From assembly GCF_041146395.1 (NCBI RefSeq), contig NC_091006.1, forward strand, positions 11,166,001 to 11,230,000: a stretch of DNA of 64,000 nt, read 5' to 3'. Numbering within the stretch: the stretch's first letter is position 1; each line of letters opens with the position of its first letter. The stretch comes from Eulemur rufifrons (taxonomy: Eukaryota; Chordata; Mammalia; Primates; Lemuridae). The notes under the pieces are model-generated. The model had not been told where the DNA came from, did not search any database, and was given only the letters and a program-made list of their open reading frames with translations. Both the position numbers and the translations under genes were made by a program. Positions 36,546 through 59,705 of the stretch are shown here, piece by piece.

Positions 36546-36713
36546 TATTGACTGAATATTAACAGAGCTTAAGGGACAGATCTGGAGGCTACTTAAGCTT
36601 CTTTTCAAACTGAGGAGGTTCTAGATGATTCTAGTTTTTCTACATGGCCTAAATCAGCGTTTTAAGCAAAAATAATGACATGTGCCTAACAAATTTTAAA
36701 AATGGACTAGAGA

Positions 36714-37042
36714 AGGCCAGGCGTGGTGGCTCATGCCTGTAATCCTAGCACTCTGGGAGGCTGAGGCGGGTGGATCGTTTGAGCTCCGGAGTTTGAGACC
36801 AGCCTGAGCAAGAGCAAGACCCCGTCTCTACTAAAAATAGAAAGAAATTATATGGAAAACTAAAAAATATATATATAGAAAAAATTAGCTGGGCTTGGTG
36901 GTGCATGCCTGTAGTACCAGCTACTCGGGAGGCAGGATTGCTTGAGCCCAGGGGGTTGACGTTGCTGTGAGCTAGGCTGACACCATGGCACTCTAGCCTG
37001 GGCAACAGAGCGAGACTCTGTCTAAAAAAAAAAAAAAAAAAA
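36714..37042 (+). mobile_element. Alu SINE (strepsirrhine-type) with 10-base target duplication
   Basis: Flanked by GGACTAGAGA at 36704-36713 and 37043-37052. Extended linker GAAAGAAATTATATGGAAAA with a short TA run. Inserted directly 5' of an older Alu. Confidence 0.95.
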
Positions 37043-37052
37043 GGACTAGAGA

Positions 37053-37329
37053 GCCAGCTGTTCACATCTGTAATCCTAGCACTTTGGGAGGCCAAGGTGG
37101 GAGGATCACTTGAACCCAGGAGTTTGAGACCAGCCTGGGCAACATAGTGAGACCTCATCTCTACAAAAAAAGTATTTTAAATTAGCTGGGCGTGGTGGCA
37201 CACACCTGTAGCCCCAGCTACTTGGGAGGTAAGTCAAGAGGATCACTTGAGCTCAGGAGTTTGAGGTTGCAGTGAGCTATGATCCGGCCACTGCACTCTA
37301 GCCTGGGGGACAGAGCAAGACCCTGTCTC

Positions 37330-37346
<17 letters not shown>
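37053..37346 (+). mobile_element. Alu SINE, old
   Basis: GCCAGCTGTTCACATCTGTA start, CAGTGAGCTATGATCCGGCC right arm, A tail running into a TA repeat. Confidence 0.9.
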
Positions 37347-37369
<23 letters not shown>

Positions 37370-37373
37370 TATA
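37347..37373 (+). repeat. (TA)n microsatellite at Alu tail
   Basis: About 13 TA units continuing from the A tail of the Alu at 37053. Confidence 0.9.
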
Positions 37374-37383
37374 ATAAAAATGG

Positions 37384-38630
37384 AATAGAAAAGAGTAAGT
37401 GCCATTTGGCAAAGCTTGTTTCAGTTACATAGTTTTGCATGTAAACATATTGTACATATAGATCATATATGCAATGTGCATAGGTATGTATCTCTATAAA
37501 GAGGCATCCCTCAGAATCTACATCTAATCCATTTTTTTAAAAGTGTTAAATGGCAAAAAATTTGTTTTGATAAACCACTATTTTAAATAGGGAAAATAAT
37601 GCACTTCCAGCTCCATCCAAAAATCCCAACCAATTTCCCAAAATATCATTAAACACTCTTAAACACCCATATAGACAACCCACAAAGGAGTATGGCATAA
37701 TAGCAAGCACTTAAAACACCAATTACCTAATTATTCAACACTTAAACTAATTAGTGACCATGTTTGTGTGCAATACATAACTACTCTGCGTAGAATCAGA
37801 TATGAATTATATTTCCCTTTCACACTGCAGTGAGCCTTGGGGTGTAACTAAACTAAAAAAAGGTACTGGAGATACTCAAGCTACCATCTGCAATTGGACC
37901 CAAGCCAGTGGTGCCTCCAGGCGCTTGGCAGAAATTAACATGGGGACCTCTTCAGAAGGAGAAGAAAATTTCAACAATGTCTAACACACTTCAGTAACAC
38001 ACAAGATCCTGGTTAGAACAGCTGAGATATAATGGCACCATAATCCATATTCTGTACTCACACAGGCTTAAACACTTGCACAGCAGGTTTTTTTTTTATT
38101 CAAATAGCAAATCTGGGGTCTCAAAAAAAGAATAAGTCATTCTTGGGACTATGTGGATAGTGAGGGTTCAGATACAAAGGGACACCTGCAATCTTATCCA
38201 GGTGATACCATGAGTTGTACAAAAATCTTAACTGGAATATACATAGGGCAAAAATACACACAATTCTGCATTTACCCACATCTGCCTAAAAAAATTAAGT
38301 GCACAAGTTCATTAATCTTTCCAAATGCAGACATAATTTGCATACTTTCTAATGGAATATGAAAGACACTGAAATGTAAGACGCAGGAAAATCTTAAGTG
38401 TAGAATCTCTTTGTGGTTGACTTTTAACATTGTTGTGATGCATGAGGTAGGTGTTCAGAGGAATGTTCTTCAGCCTTATATAATAGAAACATGTTAAAGT
38501 TTAGAATTGATTTACCAATTGCACGTTAAAATAATAAGGCACAGTGGATTTTCAAATGTCTTTTTTAGACTATGTGTGAACATAATTTAATAAATTTTAA
38601 AAATTGTTTTTAATGTCTGAAAAAAAAATG
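37384..38630 (+). other. Unassigned AT-rich block ending in AATAAA and an A run
   Basis: About 1.25 kb that matches none of the repeat families I know. It ends with TTTAATAAATTTTAAAAATT, a T-rich stretch and AAAAAAAAA (38621-38629), like the 3' end of a reverse-transcribed mRNA. The longest plus frame is 60 codons (37802-37984) and shows no family I recognise. Origin unknown. Confidence 0.35.
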
Positions 38631-38905
38631 TCACACCTGTAATCCTAGCACTCTGGGAGGCCAAGACAGGAAGATCCCTTGAGGACAGGAGTTTGAGACC
38701 AGCCTGAGCAAGAGTGAGACTCCATCTCTACAAAAATAGAAAAATTAGCCGGGTGTGGTGGTACACCTATAGTCACAGCTATTTGGGAGGCTGAGGCAGG
38801 AGGATCATTTGAGCCCAGGAGTTTGAGGTTGCTGTGAGCTAGGCCACCACCGCACTCCAGCCCGCACAATGGTACAAGACCATGTCTCAAAAAAAAAAAA
38901 AAAAA
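38631..38905 (+). mobile_element. Alu SINE, 5' truncated
   Basis: Starts at GTCACACCTGTAATCCTAGC, lacks the first ~20 bases. Right arm GCTAGGCCACCACCGCACTC, A17 tail. Confidence 0.88.
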
Positions 38906-39039
38906 TTCCAAATGTAACCATCGCTCACACCAAGATATTTGCTTTATCATAGAAGACTGTTTGTGCCCAGTCAATGTGCATTCTCATGTCACCATTGCTC
39001 TGATTTCTCTCACCACAGACCAGTTTAGCATGTTCTAGA

Positions 39040-39590
39040 TCTTCCTACAAATGCACCTATGTATTATGTACTGTTTCTGGTTTCTTTCAACAAATTATCT
39101 GAGAGATCCATCCACGTTGTAGGATAAATCAGTACTGTTTCTATTTAGTGCTGAATCATCTTCCATGGTATGAAGTTACCAATTTATCCCCTTGATTTGT
39201 TCCTAAAGTTTGTCAACAATGAATACAGCAGTTATAAACATGTGTGCGGGTTTTTACCTGAACAAAAGTTTTCATTTCTCTTGGGTAAATTCCAGGAGTC
39301 TGACTCCTAAAGGGCACGGTAAGTATATATTTTAACTTTGTAAGAAACTGTCCGGTTGTTTTCTAAAGCAACGGGACCATTTTGCGTTCCCACCTGCAAT
39401 GTAGAGTCCGGTTGCTCCTCGTCCTCACCAGCGCTTGGTATTGTTTCTGTTTGTTATTAATCACTCTAATAGTGTATGCTGGCGTCTCAGTGTGGCTTCC
39501 AGTGGTGGTTCTTGATGGACAGATACTATCATTCTCGTGGTTAGTGCTTTTAGTTAAATTCTTACAAATACCTGATGAAATACCTGACTC
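39040..39590 (-). repeat. L1M-like LINE relic, antisense
   Basis: CAACAAATTATCTGAGAGAT CCATCCACGTTGT, TTTTCATTTCTCTTGGGTAA and CACCTGCAATGTAGAGTCCG are reverse-complement L1 words. It abuts the SLC1A5 poly(A) site. Confidence 0.75.
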
Positions 39591-40146
39591 TCAATTTTAT
39601 TGCTAGAAAATGTCCTCTGGAGTGACTGCAACATTGTCCTCGGCCTCCTCGGAGAGTTCTTGGAGTGCTTGTTACTGTGAGGGAAGAGAGGGCCTGGGGA
39701 CAGGGTGGGCCGTACCATGGAGAGACCAGGTGGTCACAGAAAACACACACACACACGCCCCCATCACAGCTACAGCCACCAAAGTACCCAGCATCACGCT
39801 GGAGCATCCATCTGCTCAACAGGGGTAGAAATGCACATGGCGGGCCGTGAGCTGTGCCCTGGGACAGGGGAAGACCAGGCAGGTCCTGGGGCTGGGGGGT
39901 GGCGGATGTTATTTCTTCATCTTGCTGTTTCCTAGCCTTGAGTCAAGGACACAAGCTGAGAACTGGGGCGGTTTGGGGAGACACACTCGTACACAAACAC
40001 ATGTACCCCCCCAGCATCGAGGCCGGGAGGGGACCAGGGTTCTCTGGCTGTCCGGAGTGTGTAGCAGCCCCCAGAGCCCTAGTCTGTCCAGTTAGCCATT
40101 CCTCATGACGTCGCTCCATCAGGGCAGGGAAGGTCCCTCCCGGGGT
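39575..40146 (-). other. SLC1A5: SLC1A5 3' UTR
   Basis: From the stop codon to about 20 bases past the AATAAA at 39601-39596. Roughly 570 bases, near the expected human length. Confidence 0.7.
39596..39601 (-). terminator. SLC1A5: SLC1A5 poly(A) signal
   Basis: TTTATT on the plus strand gives AATAAA on the gene strand, 546 bases after the stop codon and directly before L1 sequence. Confidence 0.75.
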
Positions 40147-50239
<10,093 letters not shown>

Positions 50240-51010
50240 GCTGGGACGCACTGGGGTTCTTTAGCCCCTGGAAGCTGGGAGCGCTTGGGCTCCTTAGCTG
50301 GACGCCCGCGTTGCTTAGGACTGAGAGTCCAGTAACAGCGCCCGGAAGCTGGAACTTTGAAGGGCCCCTTCGAGTTTTGAGTTCACAGCGCGAGGATCCT
50401 TGGCTCTTGGAAGCTGGAGTGTCTAATTTCCTCAGGCGGAGCGCGGGGGCTCCTCTGCTCTTCGCGGTTATGACAGATGCCCCAAAGCTAGGAGCTGGGG
50501 CCCCAGGAGTTCGGAATACAGGTGTTTCTCAGCTGGGACGCGAGGCTGGGCTCCGGGGGGGGGGGGGTTGAGTGTGCCCAGATGGCGAAGGTTTGCGGAA
50601 GGTCCTGGTTGTGCAGGTCCAGGACGCCTGGATCCGGGAGGCGCGACTCGGGGTGTCCAGGCCCTGGGAATGGAGGGGTGGGAGAGGGATCCAGTCCCCT
50701 GGGTACGGCAGGCGGTGGGACCGGATGCCGAGAGGTAGCAGTTACTACCTGAAATAGGACCTCCCTGGGGCGCGCCGCGAGGCTGTGAGCCTGCTTGGCA
50801 GAAGTCGCCAGGATTAAAGACGGAGGGTGGAGCTTGAGAAGGCGGGGACCGATCCGCGGACGCCGATTGGCTGCGGTGCGTTGCCTGCGAGCGAGGGGCG
50901 GAGCTGAGACCGAGCGGGGCGGGGCCACCCGTAGGAGGCCGAATTCCATTGCTTGGACTCAGGGGCGGGGCCCCAGGGAATGGGGCGGGGCGTTGAGAGC
51001 GTCCTTTTTC
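50240..51010 (-). promoter_or_regulatory. SLC1A5: SLC1A5 5' UTR and promoter
   Basis: CpG- and GC-rich with no TATA box seen. A gene-sense CCAAT box (ATTGG at 50866-50870) is flanked by GC boxes at about 50915-50926, 50961-50972 and 50982-50991. The transcription start is not resolved but should lie between the start codon and the CCAAT box. Confidence 0.75.
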
Positions 51011-51109
51011 ATCGCCAAAGGAATCGGGCTTTGGGTTGGATCCGTTAAGCCACAGCGGTTCCCTGGCGTGAGGGTAGCCAGAAAGCGCAGGTGATCCTCA
51101 GGTGGTTCA

Positions 51110-51940
51110 TTTGCAAATCAGCTTCAGCTTGGCACGCCTCAGCCCCGAGTTCTGTCTTTTGTCGCCTCTCAGAACTTCAGTTTCTCCAATGTAAAATGTA
51201 GATGATAAAAGGTTCATCCCTCAAACGAGATGGAGTTATTTACTTAATGATATTTATAATTTCTAAAATAAATGTTTCCAGGTCAGACCCTGACATTTTT
51301 CAGTTACACGCAGTTATTGTATTAGGATTGTAGAATTCATTCCCTCCTAGGTGCTGTCAAAAGACAAAATTTTTAAGACCTTAATTTGCTTTATTTGCAA
51401 TTCTAGAATCGAGTGACACTTCGTTCCATAAAATAGAATAAGTGTTCCAATGAGTTGAGCAGAGGAAGTTGGTTTTATAGACGGACAGGAACCTGAACTA
51501 ACATCAGGCTACTTCAGGTTAACTCTTTGTGTAAAGATTAAAGCAGAGGGAAATTCAATATCCTGTGGATTGAAAATTGAAACTGGCCTTTTGCGGAGAT
51601 GGGTTGTTAGCTCATTCTCCTATCTCTCAGGTAGAACTTTAGCATGGGTGACTCCATTTTGATTTTTAGTCTGGCCTGTTGGGGCCTAGTGCAGGGGCTT
51701 AGTCCAAAACAATGTCCTCGTATGATTTTTATCTAACAGTACACAATTTGCAATTCATCCATTAAAAATTATAGTTCAATTTAATGACTGTGCTAGTGCT
51801 TTTAAGAATACTTTCACCAAATATTTTCCCCATATTTTATCATGAAAAATTTCAAACACACAGAAAAGCTGAAAGAGTTTTACAGTGGATGCCCATGTAT
51901 ACCCACTACGTAGCACCTAAAATTATTTTACCATACTTCT
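51110..51940. other. AT-rich spacer upstream of SLC1A5, nothing recognised
   Basis: The composition changes sharply from the GC-rich promoter to AT-rich sequence. There may be LTR or L1 fragments but I cannot name one. Confidence 0.35.
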
Positions 51941-51945
51941 ACAGC

Positions 51946-52372
<427 letters not shown>

Positions 52373-52999
52373 TGATGATGCCAAAGTAAACTGCAGACAT
52401 CAGTGCATTTTTCCTTCTGAATACTTCAGCATGCATATTATTAATCAGAGTTCAATATTTGTGTGCGCTTTTCCCCCCCCCCAAGACAGGGTCTCACTCT
52501 GTTGCCCGGGGTAGGGCTTGAGTCATCCTCCGGCCTCTTGTTTTTTCCTTTCAGGTAAAATTTATATACGATGAAATGCTCAGATCTTAAGTGCCAGTAG
52601 CTGATTTTTGACAAATGCATATGCCCGATTTCACTGGAATCTTCATAACTGCTTGATGAGGCGGTCCCACTATTAGGCCTGTTCTCCAGATGGGCAAAAT
52701 TGAGGCTTATGGCCAGAGGAAGTCTCTTGCCTTGAGGCCACTCCTGGGGAAACTGGGACTTGCATGCCTGCCCCCCAAGCACTAACCACACCCACCCTGC
52801 TGCCACCTCAAATTGCCTATTGGGCGACATTTGAGTGATTAACAGTGAATGACCATGATTCCTCATTCCACCTGGCAGTGTTGAAATCCTAATTCCTTCC
52901 TCACCTATCCTGTTCTCTGATAACAGTTCAGGTTTTCACACTTGCTCAGAGGTTATAGTTAACTTCAGAAGCTTCCTCCTACCGCAGGTGTGGGGGCCT

Positions 53000-53170
53000 T
53001 AGGCAAGTGGCAACCTCTATAAGGCTCAGTCTCCACATCTGTAAAATGGGAAGAATAATAATAGGCCATACCTTCTTGGGTGTTGCAAGGATCAGATGAG
53101 ATACTATATGCAAAGCATTTAGACAGGGTACACGTTAGCCCTTAATGAAAGTTAAATAGTACTAGTACTA
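53000..53170 (+). repeat. MIR, 3' half
   Basis: TCAGTCTCCACATCTGTAAA ATGGG and GTGTTGCAAGGATCAGATGA GA. Confidence 0.8.
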
Positions 53171-53689
53171 TTATTGTTGTAGTTATTGTTATTACTATTG
53201 ATGAGCATGGTTTGGGCCCTGGCAGCCCATACATTGCTGGGCCCTAGTGGTGAGTTCTGCCTCCTGGTCACTGCCAGGCCTAGGCCTAGGCCTGCATGGG
53301 AAGGAGTTTGGCGAGTCTATGGTTAAATCCTGCAGGATCTGAAGCCCTGGGACCAGGCTGAGCTGAGAATGTGCCCAGGCTCTGATGGCCCCAGCCCCGG
53401 GCTTGTGTGGCCTCCTGGACCTGCTTCCTGTTTCCCCAGGACATGCTTCCCTCCCATATCCTCATATCCTCAATACCACCTACTTGAGAAACCTCCACTC
53501 CCATCCCACCTTCCTGGTTTGAACTCACATTTGTTCAGCAAACCCCTCAGTTGCTCTTGGTTCTACTGTGAGCACTAGGTCACGCAGACATGGGTTCAAA
53601 TCCTGACTCCACCACTTACCAGTGAGTGTCAGTTTCCTCATTTGTCCTAGTGTCCATGTGAGCCTAAACATGATCCTGCACACAGGGGA

Positions 53690-54070
53690 CAGTTCCTGAG
53701 CATGCCACCCATTCAATAAATTCCTTGAGAATCTGTAGGGCCAAGGGCTGCTCAAGATGCTGGGGATTCAGCAGTAAGAGAGATAAACAAACACACAAAC
53801 AAACAGACAAAACTTCCTGCCTGCGGGAGCTTCCATTCTAGTGATCGAAGATAAGGACATAAACTTGGGCTATCAGATGGAGGTGTGTGGGGAGAAAGCA
53901 AACGGACTGTGTGAGAGTAAAGGGATGGTCAGGACAGCCACTGGAAGGAGGTGACATTTGCACTGACGTCCATAAGAAGGAGCTCACCTGCATAATTTGG
54001 GAACATTCCAGGGAGAGGGAAAGGCAGACGCAAAGCCCTGAGGCAGCAGGAGGAGAGACTTTCTGCTCTG
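53690..54070. repeat. Ancient interspersed repeat
   Basis: TGCTGGGGATTCAGCAGTAA, GAGCTTCCATTCTAGTGATC, AAGGAGGTGACATTTGCACT and CAAAGCCCTGAGGCAGCAGG. The unnamed module again. Confidence 0.6.
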
Positions 54071-54289
54071 GCAGAAATGCTGTCAGACTTTATCTTATCT
54101 GTACCAAACTGATGAGACCACCTCACTCTCTCATTTTCCTAATTTAGAAGCAGATAAGGGTAATGAGGTTTGTTTGGGCCCAAACGTGGACTGAGGAGGG
54201 GATTTGAACTCAGATGTTTCCTATCCTGATCTGTATCCCCTATGGAACACCATAGCTACCCCTGCACTCAGCTCCTCCCCAAGCAGAGA

Positions 54290-54660
54290 CATTTCCTACA
54301 AGGGACATTTATTCTGAGCATCACCTGAGATGGGTGATAATAGGGACCCAGCAGTGACCAAGACAGTCCTGGCTCTGTGGACAGACCTGGCTCTGTTCTC
54401 CTGGGACTCAAAGTCCAGTGGAGGAGACAGACCCAGGCCCAGACAGTGATGACAGAGTGGGCAGGGCTGGCATGGGGCAGCCCAGAAGGGATGCTTGACC
54501 AGGCTTGGGGGGCAGGGAGGGCTTCCTGGAAGAGGAGGCATTGGAACTGGGATATAAAGGAGTTGGACTAAGACCAGGGAAAAGAATATTCCAGACAAAC
54601 AGTATTTCATACAAAGCCCCAGAGTTGAGAAGAATCTGGAATATCCCAAAGCACAGATCT
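54290..54660. repeat. Ancient interspersed repeat
   Basis: CAGCAGTGACCAAGACAGTC, GGAGGGCTTCCTGGAAGAGG and AAAGAATATTCCAGACAAAC. A neighbouring copy in the same orientation as 53690. Confidence 0.55.
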
Positions 54661-54719
54661 AACCTAGTCACCCCCACCCTCTGAGAGGCCCCAGTGGCCA
54701 CCCCAAACTCTTCAGCTGG

Positions 54720-55010
54720 GCATTTGTTCATTCAGTAATTCAGTCATTCATTCAGTCATTCAACAAACCACATCTGCAGAAACTGAGAGACATCAAATAG
54801 AAGGAGACAGATACCCACACACTGACACGGAGCTGTCTGCCATGATTCATCCAACCAGTATTTAGCAAGCACTGAGAATGTCTGGGGACATAACCATGAG
54901 CAAAACAGATGAAAATCTCTTTACTGGCTCCCATAATCTAGCAGCCTAATCTAGCAGCCGGGAGACAGTCAAAAAACACTAAATGTAAATAAACAAGTAG
55001 ATCAAGTGGG
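54720..55010. repeat. Ancient interspersed repeat fragment
   Basis: ATTCAGTCATTCATTCAGTC, then AACCAGTATTTAGCAAGCAC and TGAGCAAAACAGATGAAAAT. Short tetranucleotide-like ATTC run at its start. Confidence 0.45.
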
Positions 55011-55299
55011 TTATCTCGCTTGCAACTTATCCTTACAAAGCAGTGAGTGCCGAGGGGAAAATACGTATGTATGTATGGACATAAGGGTGGAGGGCAGGCT
55101 TCAGTAATAGATCAGGTGGTCAGAAATATTTGTAAGGGGGAAACAGCAAGGTGCAGCGCAGGAGAACGTGTACGGGATGGGGCACCATAGCATCTGTGGG
55201 GGAAAACAAATGAACGTACAAAAGCGTCAGTTTTAAATGCATTGACTGTGCAAGAATTCACAGAAACTGCTGAAAGTGACTGCTTTCAGGAAGGAAATC

Positions 55300-55545
55300 A
55301 GTGGCTTTGTGGTTCAGCACAGAGTCGGAGAAGTCTGTCTTCTCAGCTCTGTATCTCCCTGCATAGCAGCTGAATGACCTTGGGCAAACTACGCAACTCT
55401 CCAGCCTCAGTTTGCTGGGCTGTAAAATGGGGGTGCTTATAGCTTCTGCCTCCGAGATCATGAAGAAGTGAGCTGAGTTCCTATATGAGTATATAAAACA
55501 CTTTGGTTGGTGCCTGGTAAACCACAGCCCGATGATATTTTAAGC
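55300..55545 (+). repeat. MIR
   Basis: GCTGAATGACCTTGGGCAAA and CTCAGTTTGCTGGGCTGTAA AATGGGG. Confidence 0.87.
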
Positions 55546-55559
55546 AATGATGACCTTTT

Positions 55560-56540
55560 GCAGATACAGATTATGTATAAGGAAAAAGGAGAAAAGAGCA
55601 CTTCCAGTGCGTTCCCTGGGGCACAGACGCATCAGATGGGTGCTTTCCCCCAGGGCTGTTGAGGATCCGGGGGCCACTGGGTGAAGGGAGGCCTGAGAGG
55701 CCCCAGATGGGAGCCAGTAGCTGGATTTCAGGCGCTGCAGCAGCAGGTGGCTGGGCTGGGGGTGGGGAAGCTTCTGGCAGCCCTCCAGGTAATTTGAGCC
55801 CCAGGGGATGGAGAAGGGGCCCAAGCCAGTTGCGCAACATGAGCATAGGCCAGGCTCAGCCGGGTCACTGCCCACCCACTCCAAGGGTAGAAGTGCCAGA
55901 CAGGGAGGCAGGTCGGAGGGAAGAGGGTTTGGCCTAGGATTGGCCGGGAGTGTCCCGCCCCTGCCCTTCTCCTGCTTGGACGGTGAAATCCACCAGCTGG
56001 TCTCAGCCAGCTTTCTTCCAACGCAGCCCAGCCTCCTACCCAGATTCCAATTTCATCATTGGGAAGAAAGGCCTGGGATGCCAGGAAGGGGTTGAGGGTG
56101 CCCAGGACAAGGCTGGACTGGTCTTGGTTTGCCACCTGGGAAATGGGTATTGTTCTGAATGGTGTTCCCCCTACCCTGAGAAGCCTGGTGTCTGCCAGCA
56201 GGAGGGATTGAGTAACTCCAGAGATTCAGCCTCTTCCCTTAGACCCGTGCTCAGGAGTCCCCAGAGAGGCCTCTGTCCTCCCTCAGATCCGCATTTGAGT
56301 CTCTCCGATGAGCTTGCAAGGAAATATCTTAGCTTTCCTTAAATGGGTATCTCACATCTCTGAGTGCAAATCTACTGAGAGATACATATTGTTTTTTACA
56401 ACTTTCCCCCTAAACAAAGTCAACTGCTTCAACTGGTGCTTGACCAAAGATAAAGAAAAATGCGCCCACCCTTTTGGGAAAACGGGTCCTGTTTGACTTA
56501 ACAAGAGAAATCATGCTTATTTTCCCATGGGAACATTTTG
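55560..56540. other. Intergenic, nothing recognised
   Basis: About 1 kb of moderately GC-rich sequence without a gene or repeat I can name. Confidence 0.4.
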
Positions 56541-56559
56541 ACTCACTGTGAGTTTCTCC

Positions 56560-56850
56560 TTCTTTGCTGCTTCAGTCAGTACGGGCTTGGTTCTGCTGCA
56601 GGGACAAACAGTCCCCACCTCCCAGTGGCTTGCAATAACAAAGGTTTCTTTCTTGCCCATGCTACGTTTCCATCTGGGGTCAACCCAGGACTCTACGAAG
56701 CTGACAGAGCCACCTCCGTCTGCAACATGATAGTGTGACGGATTTTATGCCGGCTCTTAAAGGCTTCCAGCCAGAAGGAACACATCACTTCTCTGGCGTT
56801 TTATTGGCCAAAGCAAGTTGCCTGGTGAAGCCTAACTTCAAAAGGGCGGG
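56560..56850. repeat. Old interspersed repeat, family uncertain
   Basis: TTCTGCTGCAGGGACAAACA, CCCAGTGGCTTGCAATAACA AAGG and CATCACTTCTCTGGCGTTTT ATTGGCC resemble a common old mammalian repeat whose name I cannot give with confidence. Confidence 0.5.
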
Positions 56851-56852
56851 CA

Positions 56853-56933
56853 GGGCTGGGCACAATGGCTCATGTCTGTAATCATAGCACTCTGGGAGGC
56901 GGAGGCAGGAGGATGGCTTGAGGTCAGGAGTTC
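56853..56933 (+). mobile_element. Alu fragment (left arm only)
   Basis: GGGCTGGGCACAATGGCTCA to AGGTCAGGAGTTC, then the match stops abruptly. A truncated or deleted Alu. Confidence 0.75.
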
Positions 56934-56939
56934 TGGCAT

Positions 56940-57600
56940 GGAGGCTGCGCTGCTAAGGGCCCACAGTGGCATCACTGCTGTTCTCGGAGCTTCCATGTCC
57001 TCATTTGGGATTCTGCCTATATTCCTGACCTGCCTGTCATCCCTTACTCACCTCCTGATTCCTAGAACCCTTCCCTCCCCAGGTGGCCAGTGCCTGGGAA
57101 TGGGTCTGCCCCCTCCATTGGACTGAGGGTGGGGGCTGTCTCCCCCTCCGCTGTGTCCCCTGCATGGCCCCACACAGGGCCAGGCACACGGCAGGGACTC
57201 CAGGAATATGGGCCGACTCTTACAGAAACAGGAAGAAAAGGAGGAGGCAGAGCCCTTGGCACATCTGAGCTTAGAGGCTGGGGAGCTTCACACATTCCAG
57301 CCCAGGGAACTGGAGGATGGCCCTGCCCTGCCCTTCCTACCTTCCCAATTCTTTATTTAAGAGCTGGCCTGCCAAGGCTGCAGGGCCCCACCTCCCCAGC
57401 TGCAGGCTGTCTGGCCCAGGTGGTGCAACAGTAACTCGGGTTTCTGAGCCTTGAGGCCCAGAACTGGGGTGCCAGGTGCTGCCCTCGCCACGTCCCCTCA
57501 GATCCAGCCAAGGCCAGGGGGCTGTTTTCCGGGGTGGTTGTCTTGCTGCCAAGCTAGGCCCCAGGCATCCCAGGGCTCAGGTGACCTGGATAGAAAGACA
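56940..57600. other. Intergenic, nothing recognised
   Basis: GC-moderate unique-looking sequence. No gene supported. Confidence 0.4.
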
Positions 57601-57664
57601 TTCGATGCTTCCGAGGAGGCAGGATAGGATGATGGTTGAGGGTGAGAAGGGTAGGGGCAGAGAG

Positions 57665-57870
57665 GGGGACTCTCCCACCTCCTCGCTGACCTTGAGGCCA
57701 GGGATTCCACCTCTGAGCCTCAGGTCCTCATCTCTGAAATAAGATGAAAGCAGTACCTACCCTAGAGGCAGCAGGAGGATAAAACAAAACCCTGTGCAAA
57801 AGCCCTCAGCACAGGCCTTGCGCAATGCCAGACGAGATCAGTATATTGGAAGGGCTTTTATTACTGTGAT
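57665..57870 (+). repeat. MIR
   Basis: CTCGCTGACCTTGAGGCCAG, CCTCAGGTCCTCATCTCTGA and GCAGGAGGATAAAACAAAAC. Confidence 0.65.
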
Positions 57871-57913
57871 TATTAACTTTTCCCTTTAGACAGCCCTGCT
57901 CAGAAGGGAGTCA

Positions 57914-58214
57914 GGGCCGGGGAGGGTGGCTCACACCTGTAATCCCAGCACTTTGGGAGGCTGAGGTGGGAGGATCACTTGAGGCCAGGAGTTCGAGACC
58001 AAGCTGAGCAAGAGTGAGACTCTGTCTCTACTAAAAATAGAAAACATTAGCCGGGCTTGGTGGCGCATGCCTGTACTCCCAGCTACTCGGGAGGCTGAGG
58101 CAGGAGGATCGCTTGAGCCCAGGAGTTTGAGGTTGCTGTGAGCTAGGCTGACGCCATGGCACTCTAGCCCCAGCAGCAGAGTGAAACCCTGTCTTACAAA
58201 AAAAAAAAAAAAGA
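57914..58214 (+). mobile_element. Alu SINE (strepsirrhine-type right arm)
   Basis: GGGCCGGGGAGGGTGGCTCA start, a short linker (TAGAAAACATTAGCC), GCTAGGCTGACGCCATGGCA and an A14 tail. Confidence 0.92.
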
Positions 58215-58219
58215 AGAAG

Positions 58220-59035
58220 TCATTCAGGCCATATACTGGGCCCTCTGGGGGGTCACAGCATGGAGGAGGGGAGGAGGGGTTAAGGAGACATAGCCCTCCT
58301 TGGAGTCTGAGGGGACATGGCCTGGGAGAAGCCAATTCTGGGAGTAGCAAATCACGTGGCCCATTCACAGCGACTATGTGGGTGTCACCCTGAGGGTGGC
58401 TGGCCTGAAGGACCAGGTCGTCTGGAGTCTAGGAGACATTGCTGTGCAGACCGCCTGGGGCTAGAGGAGCCCTGGAGTAAGTTCACCTCCCCGTGTGAGG
58501 CTGGCTGGACTCCAGGCAAAAGGTCCAAAGATTCACTCCCTCCTTTCCCTTCGGAGAGAAGTGAAAGGCCTCAAGCCTGGATTTGAGAGGCGTCAAAATT
58601 TGCCAGAATTTGCACTTCGGCACAGGGGGCAGTCTCAGTACTGATTAACCGGCCCCAGGGAAAGTCCTCTCAGAGCTGGGGAAAGATCTCCAGCCTTTTG
58701 GGGTGGAAGGGCAGGGCAAAAGGGGGTTCTCACCCTAGGTTCAAGCAAGGCCTGGGCCTGTGAAATTTGAGAGCACATTAGAAACCAATGGATCCAATCC
58801 CAGAAACTGAGTTCCCACGTCCCACAGCAAATGAATGAAAGAGCCAGGGGAGAAGCCTTGAGCTCTGAAGGCTTCTTGCTTCCAACTGCCAAAGCCCTGA
58901 CGGTGGCCGCAGGGGGACATCGGGCGGCACCGCACAAACCACGCAGAACAGCAGAGAGGCCATGAACCTCACACAGCCTGAGAAGGACGTTGGCACACAT
59001 TCCACCCAAGTTTTTTTTCAAAGTGCCAGTTAAAA
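58220..59035. other. Intergenic, nothing recognised
   Basis: About 800 bases. No gene or named repeat supported. Confidence 0.4.
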
Positions 59036-59039
59036 AATT

Positions 59040-59704
<665 letters not shown>

Positions 59705-59705
<1 letters not shown>

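Noticed and set aside
50240..50251. Four-codon upstream extension of the SLC1A5 frame
   Set aside because: It would begin at a GTG. The ATG at 50239 gives the conserved N-terminus and has a good Kozak context.
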